Assembly: GCA_045634145.1 (NCBI GenBank)
Contig: JAZQZS010000030.1
Span: forward strand, 1-64,000
DNA length: 64,000 bases
Reading direction: 5' to 3'
From: Tidjanibacter sp045634145
GTDB taxonomy: Bacteria; Bacteroidota; Bacteroidia; Bacteroidales; Rikenellaceae
This document shows positions 33,918 through 43,213 of the stretch, piece after piece (the first letter of the stretch is position 1; each line of letters opens with the position of its first letter). The notes under the pieces are model-generated. The model was not told where the DNA came from. It saw nothing but the letters and a program-made list of their open reading frames with translations, and made no database searches. The position numbers and the translations under genes are program-made.

Positions 33918-34922
33918 TTAGATTGCAATGTTGAAAGTTGCGGTTGCCCAACCATCAACAGCAGGCTGCTCCCAGATGATGGGCTGTGCAGCACCAATCT
34001 GCAAGTTGAAAGTGTACCAGCAGTTCATACCGAAGTTGCCGTGAGCGCTCAGAGGCGACTCTTTAACAACGGTCTCAATCGAGTTGCCGCTACCACCTGC
34101 AACGGGAGTAGTTACGGTATAGGTAATCACGATTTTAGCGTTCTCGCTAACGAAATCCTGGGGCAGGAAGAAAATCTGATCGGTGGTGATTGCCTGAGGA
34201 GTCTGTGTGCCATAAGCAGTTACTACTTGGCCGCCGACGGGCAACAGCTCATAGGTCTTAGCACCCGAGCGATCACTCCAAGCGGTTGCGCCAGTTGCAC
34301 CATCCTGAGTCAGGGTTCCCTGGTTGTTAAGGTTGGTCAGCTTAACCGAAGTAAGAGTAACGGTACGGTTGGGAACATCGGTAGCATCCATCTTGATAGC
34401 CGAGATAGCGATACGAGTCAGTTTGTGACGGAAAGTTACGGGAACTTTGTTAGCCATTTTGTTGGCAACAACGTCAGCAACCATCAGGTCAACATTCTTC
34501 TTTGTATCAACATTGTAATCCGCAAATACGTAGTCAATACCATTAAATTTTGCAATGTTCTCTGCAGGATAGTGAGCGAAGAAAGTCAACGAACCTTTCG
34601 CGGGCCAGTAGAACAAAGGATTGGTAGTCCACGAGCTTGCACCCAAACTACTAACCCACCTCCAAGCAACATCTTGGTTTACAAAGTACTGCTTAGCATT
34701 ATTGGGCCAAGTTTCACCCTCATTCTGCAAGAATGCCGAAGCCATAAAGGTATCGGTACCTGCAACGAGCGCATCTTTGGGACCATCTGCACGGGTACCC
34801 TCCAAACCTATAACAGTCTGGAAGCCGATGGGCGACTCGTCTACCAAAATAGGAGCCTCCTCATTCTTCACGCAGCTTGCAAGTGCTACACATGCAGCTG
34901 CAATAAACATAAGCTTTTTCAT
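33918..34922 (-). CDS. Fimbrillin-family lipoprotein (probable major subunit)
   Basis: 334 residues from ATG 34922; 19 extra codons upstream are in frame but probably untranslated. Lipobox LASC. Family features: IGFQTVIGLEGTRADG (Arg in the maturation position), SLTFFAHYPAENIA, VDLMVADVVANKMANKVPVTFRHKLTRIAISAI, and C-terminal PIIWEQPAVDGWATATFNIAI. It is the first fimbrillin after the DUF5119 gene, with a 101-bp leader, so it is the best candidate for the main shaft subunit; this is inference from position. Confidence 0.84.
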   Translation of the reverse strand: MKKLMFIAAACVALASCVKNEEAPILVDESPIGFQTVIGLEGTRADGPKDALVAGTDTFMASAFLQNEGETWPNNAKQYFVNQDVAWRWVSSLGASSWTTNPLFYWPAKGSLTFFAHYPAENIAKFNGIDYVFADYNVDTKKNVDLMVADVVANKMANKVPVTFRHKLTRIAISAIKMDATDVPNRTVTLTSVKLTNLNNQGTLTQDGATGATAWSDRSGAKTYELLPVGGQVVTAYGTQTPQAITTDQIFFLPQDFVSENAKIVITYTVTTPVAGGSGNSIETVVKESPLSAHGNFGMNCWYTFNLQIGAAQPIIWEQPAVDGWATATFNIAI

Positions 34923-35023
34923 AAGTAGAAAAATTTGATTAAGTGAATAAAAATTGTTTGTTGTTTGTTGTCTTTTCAAAAGTTGTATATGATGTGTTAT
35001 TTGTCGAAAGTAAGGGGTTGGTG

Positions 35024-36046
35024 TTAGAGAATTATATCGTGTCGCTCTTCATCCCAGTTACCCACCGTGGGCTCGAAACCACCACCGGTAGACGGCGCAG
35101 GGGGTGGAGGAGGAATAACCAGCACCTCCTCGAACAGCAGCCAGCGGTGCTGCTTAAAGTCGTCGGTGTCGAACAAGTAAGAAATGTCGTACTCCTTGGT
35201 CAAAACCCTACCGTCGATGGTGTGGATATCGAAAGTCATCCAAAGGTCGTTCTTCGAGCCGTCGATACGACCAAAGGTGTTAAATACGTTACACAGCACA
35301 GGTGCACCCTTATCGTCGCTCTTGACAAGTGTGAAGTAAACGGCGTTCTCCACATCGGTAACCCTCTGGCGCAAGCCAATCTTATTGCTACCAACCATAC
35401 CCGTAAGCACCGCCTGGGCACTCGACACATACTCCAAGCCCTCGACCTTAATCTGGATATAGAAGGTCTCCACAACCGACTCGGCCACAGCCTCGATGGT
35501 GTGAACAGCCTCGTGGTAGGGGATAACCTCCTCGTCGTTGGTGGCAACAACCAGGTGGTCGGGCTGGTAAAGAATGTCGGTGGCCTCGTCTACACGAGTG
35601 TTGAAGCGGCTCGCAATCGACTCCACAACAGGCTCGGTATAAGCCTCAATGGTGGCACGGCTGTTGTCGTTACGAATCATTGTCGAGCGGGTATCGAAGT
35701 TGTAGATAACCATCTCGTATGTGCCGGGGATAACACCCACGCTACCCGAAAGCACTCGGTTGCCCTCGGCGTCGGTCGAAACGGCGCTGATGTAGCTCTC
35801 GCCCGCAACGATGTTGGTGCCGGGCTTATAGAAGAGCACACGCATCATCTCAGGCTCGATGACGGGCAGAGGTATCTTCTCGTTATAGACATCGCAAGTG
35901 ACATTGGCCAGGCTGCGGATATCTACCTTCACATTCATCTGGGTAGTAAAGCTGGGGTCGAGCAGCTCACGACGGTGGCAACCCTCCAAAGCTCCCACAA
36001 CAACGCCCATAAGCAGGGCCACAATCAGAAGTCTAAACTTTCTCAT
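35024..36046 (-). CDS. DUF5119 lipoprotein of the fimbrial locus
   Basis: 340 residues. Lipobox LEGC (signal MRKFRLLIVALLMGVVVGALEGC). Known DUF5119 features: ELLDPSFTTQMNVKVDIRSLAN, MMRVLFYKPGTNIVAGESYIS, PGTYEMVIYNFDTRS, TDILYQPDHLVVAT. A Pro-rich IPPPPPAPSTGGG linker precedes the C-terminus. DUF5119 proteins almost always sit beside DUF3575 genes in fimbrial loci and probably help anchor or assemble the pilus. It overlaps the upstream gene by 4 bp (ATGA). Confidence 0.82.
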   Translation of the reverse strand: MRKFRLLIVALLMGVVVGALEGCHRRELLDPSFTTQMNVKVDIRSLANVTCDVYNEKIPLPVIEPEMMRVLFYKPGTNIVAGESYISAVSTDAEGNRVLSGSVGVIPGTYEMVIYNFDTRSTMIRNDNSRATIEAYTEPVVESIASRFNTRVDEATDILYQPDHLVVATNDEEVIPYHEAVHTIEAVAESVVETFYIQIKVEGLEYVSSAQAVLTGMVGSNKIGLRQRVTDVENAVYFTLVKSDDKGAPVLCNVFNTFGRIDGSKNDLWMTFDIHTIDGRVLTKEYDISYLFDTDDFKQHRWLLFEEVLVIPPPPPAPSTGGGFEPTVGNWDEERHDIIL

Positions 36047-37356
36047 CGCAGACCTCCTTTCTTGCTAACAGTAATGGGAATAACCAGCGACACCTCGGCC
36101 TTGGTGGGACCAACGTAGTGCAACGTACCCGCATCGAACTTGTCGCGGATAAGGTCTTGGTAGTCGTTCGTGGGAACATAGTGGCGGTAGGGAATACGAG
36201 CGTAGCCCACCGAGAGCGAAAACTCCAAGTTGAGCCTCTTGCCGATAGGCATAGCATAGCCGTAGCTCAAACCTGCACTCAGGAACTCGCCCTGATAGCA
36301 ACCCCACTCCTTCCACTGGAAGTCGAACTTGCCACCCATACCATAGAGGCCCACAAAGTGGCCCACAAGCCTATCGCGCACAACCCTATTCTCGCTGGCG
36401 GGCCTTGACTCGGGTTTAATCCAGTAGCGAGCCTCGCCACCCATCGAGAGGAACTCGAAGCAATACTTGTTGTCTTTGCTCAGCCACCAGGGGCAGATGT
36501 GGTTGTAAAGCACCGAGAAACGGTCGCCCAGAGGAGCCTCCACAGCGAAGTTCACCGCAGTACCCAGGTCGTACAAAGCATTGGTTTTGAGCGCCAAAAT
36601 GGTACGCTCGGTCGACCACGAAATGGGAGTAATCACAGGCTCGGGCTGGAACTGCTTGGGCTGCTCGACAATGTCGGGAGTCTGTGCAATGTTCGACTGC
36701 ACAACCCTCGAAACAGCGGGCTCGGGCACGGGTGCGCCATACATAGTCACCCACGCAGCCAAACGCAGGCGGGGCATATGCTTGCGTATAATATAATTAT
36801 AGGTATAGCCTCCGTCGAGCTGTTTGAGTCGCCATTTTTTGGTGTCGTTGGGAATCTTGGCATCGAGAATGCGGAGCACCTTTTTGCGGTCGTGGCGGTG
36901 GTAGTTGGCACGCAACTCCTCTCGCAAACCAATCCAGTTCTCCTCCATAGGCAGAATGCGGATGTGGTCGGCAGTAAACGAGCTGCCCTCGGGCAGCTGG
37001 CTCAGGATAAAACGCTTGGCAGCCTCGGCACGCTGGCGCGAAAGCTTCACGTTGTGCTCATATACACCCTCGGGCGATGCCCAAGCGTAGATGGTAATAC
37101 TGTCGATGTGGGGAGAATTTTTGACGTAGTCACTAATGCGGTCGAACTGTTTTGCATTATCGAGGTAACTACGGTCGAGATTGATTTTGTCGAAACGGAA
37201 GTAGATGTGATGTTGTTCGACGGTCTGGTCGGCAGCAGAAATCTCATCCACCGCCTTATACTGAGGGCCGTCTACTGTCTGTGCCTGCACCCCGAACGAG
37301 GCCAGCAACACGAGGCTCAACAAGCTCACCCATCTACCTAACGAACTAAAATTCAT
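36043..37356 (-). CDS. DUF3575 outer-membrane protein with OmpA-like N-terminal domain
   Basis: 437 residues. Signal peptide (LLSLVLLASFGVQAQ). Residues about 45-140 have an OmpA-C-like fold (YFRFDKINLDRSYLDNAKQFDRISDYV, then YAWASPEGVYEHNVKLSRQRAEAAKRFI). The C-terminal ~190 residues match DUF3575 (LALKTNALYDLGTAVNFAVEAPLGDRFSV, then GEARYWIKPESRP and LNLEFSLSVGYARIPYRHYVP), a predicted beta-barrel. It is the first gene of the fimbrial operon, so it likely provides the outer-membrane platform. The stop overlaps the DUF5119 start by 4 bp. Confidence 0.85.
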   Translation of the reverse strand: MNFSSLGRWVSLLSLVLLASFGVQAQTVDGPQYKAVDEISAADQTVEQHHIYFRFDKINLDRSYLDNAKQFDRISDYVKNSPHIDSITIYAWASPEGVYEHNVKLSRQRAEAAKRFILSQLPEGSSFTADHIRILPMEENWIGLREELRANYHRHDRKKVLRILDAKIPNDTKKWRLKQLDGGYTYNYIIRKHMPRLRLAAWVTMYGAPVPEPAVSRVVQSNIAQTPDIVEQPKQFQPEPVITPISWSTERTILALKTNALYDLGTAVNFAVEAPLGDRFSVLYNHICPWWLSKDNKYCFEFLSMGGEARYWIKPESRPASENRVVRDRLVGHFVGLYGMGGKFDFQWKEWGCYQGEFLSAGLSYGYAMPIGKRLNLEFSLSVGYARIPYRHYVPTNDYQDLIRDKFDAGTLHYVGPTKAEVSLVIPITVSKKGGLR

Positions 37357-38162
37357 CTATTCCATTATTACCTCCTCGCGGGAGGATTTTTCATTTATTA
37401 CCCCCGAAGGGGCCATTCCCATTCAATTTATTATTACTCTTTCGCCCTGCAATCACACTCTCTCTTTTTGCGAACGAAAATGTGTGTTTTTGCGCTCCAA
37501 ACCCGCCAACAAAATCCGCCTTCCATTTTCTGCCCCTCCGAAACAAAACCAACATTCACCACGCAGGTTTGCTCACCACAGAAGTCGCGAAAATTGCACA
37601 TAACCGAGAAACATTGCACATCGCAGTGTATCAAATGGTTAATGTGGACTTTTAGCGACTAAACACAAATGTAAAGGTACAAATTCTCCAACAAGAAAAA
37701 CAAATTTTTTATGAAAAAAATGTATAAGATTGTCAAAATTACCCCCCCCAAATGTGCAAAATTCCCATTTGGTATTCCATTTTCACGCTTCACACAGGGG
37801 ACCGCTCTGCAAAAAGAGCATTTTTGTAAGAATTTTGCACATATCACCCCAACCTCACACCCAGCCCCGGAGGACATAAAATCGAGAATATGAACATCAA
37901 AAATTTCGGCCGTCGGCAACTATAAAAAACAGCCTCTTTGGCCGAAAAATACTCGTCGAGGGTGGTTGCATCTCGCCAAGCCGTACGCAACAGAATGTTT
38001 GGGGGTGTTTTTTGTTTGCGTTGTTGCTATTTACATTTTTATTATTATTTTTGTGAAGATTGGGGAGTGTCGCCCGACGGTTTGCTATTAGGGAGAACAG
38101 ACCAAAAACAGAGCGCACTCGCCGCCACAAAACACAAACGCAAACACACACCTAAAAAAGCT
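37357..38162. promoter_or_regulatory. Divergent regulatory region between the fimbrial locus and the acyltransferase
   Basis: 806 bp with no convincing gene. Minus-strand -7 box TACATTTG at 37666-37673, with a poor -33, which would give the fimbrial transcript a ~300-nt leader. That leader has two small hairpins (CCTCC/GGAGG at 37371-37385; CCCC-GAA-GGGG at 37402-37412). The octamer TTGCACAT occurs at 37594-37601, 37614-37621 and 37835-37842, and inverted (ATGTGCAA) at 37752-37759. A C8 run lies at 37742-37749. A weak plus-strand -7 (TACATTTT, 38032-38039) precedes the acyltransferase. Confidence 0.6.
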
Positions 38163-39545
38163 ATGGGAGAAATGAAACCTCGTCGCCGTCAGCGCTGGGC
38201 AACAGCCTTCCGCAAGTATGTCGACTTCATAAACAAGAACCTCTATTGGCGCAGAGTTCACGCCGAGGGTATCGAAAATATGCCACCCGACGGCAACCCC
38301 GTTGTACTCGTGTCGAATCACCAAAACTGCCTCAACGACCCTCTTTCGCTGGCCCTGATGCTCAAAGACCGCAGGCCCAACTTCCTAACCCGTGCCAACG
38401 TCTTTGCCGTACACCCACTGGCCAACAAATTCCTGCGCGCGCTCGGACTTCTGCCCGCCTACCGCGTTAATTACGAGGGTTTTGCAGCCGTGAGCAAAAA
38501 CAAAGCCACCCTCTCGGAGGTGGAGAGTGCCCTCCGTTCGGGCGAGACCGTAATCCTCTATCCCGAGTGCGGACACCAGAACAAGCGTTGGCTTGGCAAC
38601 TTCTCGATGGCCTATCTAAAAATGGCCTTCGGAGCTGCCGAGGCTTGTAATTTCGAGAAGGAGGTCTTTGTGATGCCCACCGCCAACCACTACTCGCACT
38701 ACTTCCACGCCCGCGAGGATGTGTTGATTCGCTTCGGTGAGCCCATATCGCTCGTCCCCTACTACGAGCTCTACAAAGAGCAGCCCCGCCAGGCTATGCG
38801 CGAGGTAAACGCTATCGTGAGGGCCAAAATTGAGGAGCTGATGCTCAACATCAACAACCTCGAAAACTACGAAGAGATCGATTTCCTGCGCGAGAGCGAA
38901 TTTGGCGACAAATATGCCGAGGCCAAGGGTCTGGATCCCGACCTGCTGCCCGAAAAACTCCAAGCCGACAAGGCTCTGGTGGCCGAGATTGAGAAGGCCG
39001 TAGAGCAGCACCCCGACCAGATGAAGAGCATCTTCGAGAAGACCAAAGAGTTGATCGAGGGCATCCAAGAGCTCGGCATCCGCGACTGGCTCTTCGAGGG
39101 CGAACACCACCGCTACGACCAATTCTGGAAGGGAGCAATGTTGTTGCTCGGCCTGCCACTTTTTATCGCTTGCATAATCCCCACGGCGCTGATGTTTATC
39201 GTGCCCGCACTGCTCATCAAGAGATTTATCAAAGACCAGATGTTCCACAGCTCCATTAACCTTGGTGCAACGGCCTTTATCACCTATCCCATCTGTTGCA
39301 TCATCCCCTCGATTGTGATGATCTGCACGGGTGGCTGGCTGAGGGGCCTGATTTACTTTGCGCTCTTCCCGCTGATGTTTATCTACGCCTGGAACTATGT
39401 GCGCTGGGTGACAAAGGCTATGGGCCACCGACGCTTTGTGTTGTCCCGTAACCGCCAGAAGGTGGAGCAGCTGAGGGCTCTGCGCTCGCAAATCTTCGGC
39501 AACCTCGATGAGGTGCTTAAAAAGAGCACCGCTGCGGCAGAGTAG
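38163..39545 (+). CDS. PlsC-like lysophospholipid/glycerol-3-phosphate acyltransferase
   Basis: 460 residues from ATG 38163; the longer frame from 37938 covers promoter-like DNA. Acyltransferase motifs: NHQNCLNDPLS (His/Asp catalytic pair, spaced as in Bacteroidetes members), then LTRANVF, VILYPECGHQNKRWL and EVFVMPTANHYS. Two or more membrane helices lie near residues 325-420. It is a close paralogue of 52542-53924 (same length, shared YYELYKEQPRQAMREVN stretch). It is probably membrane-bound and acylates a glycerophosphate or related lipid. Its stop is 40 bp before the next gene, so a three-gene operon with the LRR and GH127 genes is plausible. Confidence 0.82.
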   Translation: MGEMKPRRRQRWATAFRKYVDFINKNLYWRRVHAEGIENMPPDGNPVVLVSNHQNCLNDPLSLALMLKDRRPNFLTRANVFAVHPLANKFLRALGLLPAYRVNYEGFAAVSKNKATLSEVESALRSGETVILYPECGHQNKRWLGNFSMAYLKMAFGAAEACNFEKEVFVMPTANHYSHYFHAREDVLIRFGEPISLVPYYELYKEQPRQAMREVNAIVRAKIEELMLNINNLENYEEIDFLRESEFGDKYAEAKGLDPDLLPEKLQADKALVAEIEKAVEQHPDQMKSIFEKTKELIEGIQELGIRDWLFEGEHHRYDQFWKGAMLLLGLPLFIACIIPTALMFIVPALLIKRFIKDQMFHSSINLGATAFITYPICCIIPSIVMICTGGWLRGLIYFALFPLMFIYAWNYVRWVTKAMGHRRFVLSRNRQKVEQLRALRSQIFGNLDEVLKKSTAAAE

Positions 39546-39585
39546 CAAACCTCAACAACTCTCAAACAGACAAAAACATTGCAGT

Positions 39586-40629
39586 ATGATGAAAAAACTC
39601 CAACTCACCATTTGGACTGTTGCTCTCGCCTTGCTTGCAGGATGTAGCAACAACAACATCAAGTTTGCCGATGACTACGTAAAAACAATTTGCGTAAATC
39701 AGTGGGATACCGACGGCAATGGCAAACTATCATACGAAGAGGCAGCAGCAGTCACCTCGATAGACAACCGTTTTCGCAACACCAACATCACCTCGTTCGA
39801 CGAATTTCAGTATTTTACAGGTGTGACCATCATCTACCGCGAGGCTTTCAACAACTGTTTGAAGCTGTCGAGCATTGTCCTTCCTGAGGGCATCGAGGAG
39901 ATTGGGCCTGGTGCTTTTGGCGGGTGCGTAGAGTTGGAGAGCATTGTTATTCCCGATGGTGTTAGCTACATTTCGCCCAAAGGGGTTTTTGAGGGTTGCA
40001 ACAAGTTGCCCGTGGTGAATGGTATACGATATGCCGACAACTACGCAATAGGGACGGTAGGCAAACCCCAGGAGAGCTACACTCTGAGGGAGGGCACCCT
40101 TATAGTGTCGAATAGGGTGCTCTACGATATTGCATATAAAACGGGCCGCATAACCATTCCCGAAATTGTAAACAAGGTGGACGAGTCGGTATTCAAGAAT
40201 TGTTTGCCCCTCTTGGTTGTAGATATGCCTGGCGTGGTAAAGTCTATTGGCAAGTTTGCTTTCGACGGATGTGAGAATCTTACAAACGTGACCCTCTCTG
40301 ACAGTTTGGAGTCGATTGGCGACTATTCGTTTCGTGAGTGTGCAAAACTTACGAGTATTACAATTCCTGCGAGTGTGAAAACCATTGGTGCGTGGGCATT
40401 CTTTGATTGTACAGGCATAAAGCAGGTATATTGCCATGCCACAACACCCCCAACGCTTGGTTGGGCGGCATTTAGGCGTAGCGACAAGAACCCCAATGCC
40501 AAAGGAGCCACAATGCCCCTGATTATGGATTGCAAAATACTCGTTCCTGCCCAGAGCGTCGAGGCCTACAAATCGGCAGCCGGTTGGAGCGACTACGCAA
40601 CCAACATTGTGGGATACTCGGCGCAGTAA
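39586..40629 (+). CDS. BspA-like leucine-rich-repeat lipoprotein
   Basis: 347 residues from ATG 39586 (a second ATG follows directly). Lipobox LAGC. Residues about 35-50 have an EF-hand/dockerin-like DTDGNGKLSYEEA motif. The rest is LRR_5 (BspA/TpLRR) repeats such as REAFNNCLKLSSIVLPEGIEEIGPGAFGGC and YSFRECAKLTSITIPASVKTIG, with a terminal LVPAQSVEAYKSAAGWSDY, a common BspA ending. Surface-exposed adhesin-like protein, function unknown. Confidence 0.83.
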   Translation: MMKKLQLTIWTVALALLAGCSNNNIKFADDYVKTICVNQWDTDGNGKLSYEEAAAVTSIDNRFRNTNITSFDEFQYFTGVTIIYREAFNNCLKLSSIVLPEGIEEIGPGAFGGCVELESIVIPDGVSYISPKGVFEGCNKLPVVNGIRYADNYAIGTVGKPQESYTLREGTLIVSNRVLYDIAYKTGRITIPEIVNKVDESVFKNCLPLLVVDMPGVVKSIGKFAFDGCENLTNVTLSDSLESIGDYSFRECAKLTSITIPASVKTIGAWAFFDCTGIKQVYCHATTPPTLGWAAFRRSDKNPNAKGATMPLIMDCKILVPAQSVEAYKSAAGWSDYATNIVGYSAQ

Positions 40630-40666
40630 CAGAATACATATATAACTAACAACCAATAATTAAACT

Positions 40667-43156
40667 ATGAGATTTATTAAATTTTTACCCGCCGTTGTTC
40701 TGGGTGCGATTGCGCTGATGTCGTGCCAGAACACCAAAGTGGAGCGCGAGCACGAGTCGCTTACGCCCATGTCGTTCGAGAAGGTGGCCTTTGAAGATGA
40801 CTTCTGGTTGCCCCGTCTGAAAACCCAAAAAGAGACCTTGGTGCCCTTCTCGTTGTCGAAGACCGAGCAGGCCGTAGAGAACCTTCGCCGTGTGGGCGAG
40901 TGGGTGCAGAAAGGTCGTGGTCAGAAACTCTTGCCCCTGCCTCGCTATGTGTCGTCGGACCTCTTCAAGGTAATGGAGGGTGCCGCTTCGTTGCTTGCAA
41001 TGGAGCGCGACGAGGAGCTCGAAGCTCAGATGGATGCAATCATCGACATCATTGCAGACGCACAGTGCGATGATGGCTATCTGTATGAGATTTTCTCGGT
41101 ACCCCAGAACATGCACCAGCACCGTGGTGGTGGCGCCGGCGACGGTCGCTATACCTATGTGGTACACAGCCACGAGCTCTACAACGTGGGCCACATGTAC
41201 GAGGGCGCTGTGGCATACTATCGTGCCACCGGCAAACGCAAATGGTTGGATGTTGCCGAGAAGAATGCTCAGCACATCAACCGCGTATTCTTTGAGGGCG
41301 ACCCCAACTACAATGGTGGCAAGCCTATTATGCAGGCTCCCGGTCACCAGGAGATCGAGCTTGCGCTGATTAAACTCTCGCAGGCAACCGGCAATAAACT
41401 CTATGCCGAGATGGCCAAGAAGTTTATCGACGTGCGTGGCGTAACCTACCGCCCCGAGGGTAGCGGTGTAATGTCGCCTTCGTATGCCCAGCAGCACCTG
41501 CCCGTTCGCGAGCAGCGCACCGCCGAGGGCCACTCGGTACGAGCTCTGTATCTCTACTCGGGTATGGCCGACGTGGTTGCCGAGTTGGGCGACACCACTC
41601 TCAACCCCGCTCTGGACGCTATTTGGAGCGACATTATGGACAAGAAAATCCACATCAACGGTGGTTTGGGCGCAGTTCCCGGAATCGAGGGCTTTGGTCC
41701 TGAGTACATGCTGCCCAACAAAGACACCTACGACGAGACTTGTGCTGCCGTTGCAAACGTATTCTTCAACTATCGTATGTTCTTGGCTTCGGGCGAAGCT
41801 AAATATGTAGACGCTGCCGAGATTTCGCTCTACAACAACGTGTTGGCAGGTGTGAACATCGAGGGTAACAAGTTCTTCTATGTAAACGTCTTGGAGGCCG
41901 ACGGCAAAAAGGCATTCAACCACGGTCGCGCAGGTCGTTCGCCCTGGTTTGGCACCGCTTGCTGCCCCTCGAATATGGCTCGTCTGATTCCTCAGGTGTC
42001 GGGTATGGTTTACTCGCACACCGACGACGACATCTACACCGCTCTCTATGTTGGCTCGTCGACCGTTGTGCCCCTGGCCGCAGGCGACGTGAAGCTGAAA
42101 CAGCAGACCGCATATCCTTTCGAGGGTAAGGTTACCATCGAGGTTGAGCCCACCGTCTCGGGCGAGGAGTTCACCCTGTGGTTGCGTATCCCCACCTGGT
42201 GTGGCGAGCAGTTCATCCCCGGCAAGCTCTACACCTATGCCGACAACAACAAGTCGAAAGTTTCGGCCACTGTTAATGGCGAGAAGGTGCGTGCAGCAGT
42301 TGTGGATGGCTATATGCCCGTTAAGCGTGCTTGGCAGGCTGGCGACAAGGTTGAGTTGGAGTTGCCTATGCCCGTGCGCTACTCGGTGGCCGACGAGCGT
42401 GTAGAGGCTGACGTAAACCGCGTCTGCATCACTCGTGGTCCTCTGGTTTACTGTGCCGAGCAGCCCGACAACGAGCACGTTGCTTCGCGCTATATCGTAA
42501 GCAAAATTGGCAAACAGGGCGAGCTGGGTAGCTTCTCGGAAGGTATCCTCAACGGCATTTCGTATGTAACTCTGCCCGCCAAAGCCCTCACCGCAGAGGA
42601 GAAAGAGGTTTCGGCCAACCTGACCCTTATCCCCTACTACGCTTGGAACAACCGTGGCGACAATGTGACCATGAACGTATGGTTTGCTCGCGATGCTCAG
42701 ACCGTTCTGGACGGCATCGAGCACCCCGCAGGCAATGTTAAAGCCATCAAGACCAGCTTCACTTGCAGCTCGGATAGCGACTTGGCAATTGCCGACGGCA
42801 AACAGCCCAAACACTCGGGCGACGGTTCGATTCCTCGTTGGACTTCGTATCCCCAGCGTGGCAAGACTCAGTCTGTAGAGTTGGAGCTCAAAAAGGAGCA
42901 GGAGATCGAGAGCGTGTCGATCTATTGGTACGACGACAAGGGTGGTGTTCAGCTGCCCGCAGCTTGGGATTTGGAGTACCGCACCAATGGCGAGTGGAAG
43001 ACCTGGGAGTTGTACAACACCGACGACTACAACCTCTTTGCCAACCAGTATAATATGGTACACCCTGCCGAGGCTATCAAGGCCAATGCAATCCGCATCA
43101 ACATTACCGCCAAAGCCGAGGCTGCGGTAGGTATCTTGGAGGTTGTTATCGAGTAG
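40667..43156 (+). CDS. GH127-family beta-L-arabinofuranosidase lipoprotein
   Basis: 829 residues. Lipobox MSC at about residue 20. GH127 (formerly DUF1680) (alpha/alpha)6 barrel: PLPRYVSSDLFKVMEGAAS, GAGDGRYTYVVHSHELYNVGH, and the zinc-ligand set Glu357-x-Cys359 (YDETCAA) with Cys432-Cys433 (GTACCPSN), corresponding to the Glu338/Cys340/Cys417/Cys418 set of the studied HypBA1 enzyme; the last Cys pair contains the nucleophile. A C-terminal ~110-residue module (SVELELKKEQEIESVSIYWYDD) looks like an F5/8-type carbohydrate-binding domain. It removes beta-L-arabinofuranose from glycans in the periplasm or on the surface. Confidence 0.9.
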   Translation: MRFIKFLPAVVLGAIALMSCQNTKVEREHESLTPMSFEKVAFEDDFWLPRLKTQKETLVPFSLSKTEQAVENLRRVGEWVQKGRGQKLLPLPRYVSSDLFKVMEGAASLLAMERDEELEAQMDAIIDIIADAQCDDGYLYEIFSVPQNMHQHRGGGAGDGRYTYVVHSHELYNVGHMYEGAVAYYRATGKRKWLDVAEKNAQHINRVFFEGDPNYNGGKPIMQAPGHQEIELALIKLSQATGNKLYAEMAKKFIDVRGVTYRPEGSGVMSPSYAQQHLPVREQRTAEGHSVRALYLYSGMADVVAELGDTTLNPALDAIWSDIMDKKIHINGGLGAVPGIEGFGPEYMLPNKDTYDETCAAVANVFFNYRMFLASGEAKYVDAAEISLYNNVLAGVNIEGNKFFYVNVLEADGKKAFNHGRAGRSPWFGTACCPSNMARLIPQVSGMVYSHTDDDIYTALYVGSSTVVPLAAGDVKLKQQTAYPFEGKVTIEVEPTVSGEEFTLWLRIPTWCGEQFIPGKLYTYADNNKSKVSATVNGEKVRAAVVDGYMPVKRAWQAGDKVELELPMPVRYSVADERVEADVNRVCITRGPLVYCAEQPDNEHVASRYIVSKIGKQGELGSFSEGILNGISYVTLPAKALTAEEKEVSANLTLIPYYAWNNRGDNVTMNVWFARDAQTVLDGIEHPAGNVKAIKTSFTCSSDSDLAIADGKQPKHSGDGSIPRWTSYPQRGKTQSVELELKKEQEIESVSIYWYDDKGGVQLPAAWDLEYRTNGEWKTWELYNTDDYNLFANQYNMVHPAEAIKANAIRINITAKAEAAVGILEVVIE

Positions 43157-43180
43157 GTAATAGCACAATCCTAAATAAGA

Positions 43181-43213
43181 AAAGAGCGCTACCGCTGGTA
43201 GTGCTCTTTTTTT
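43181..43213 (+). terminator. Terminator after the GH127 gene
   Basis: AAAGAGCGCTACC / GGTAGTGCTCTTT, with one mismatch and loop GCT, then TTTTGC. Its right half is also the left inverted-repeat arm of the element 43201-43368. Confidence 0.85.
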
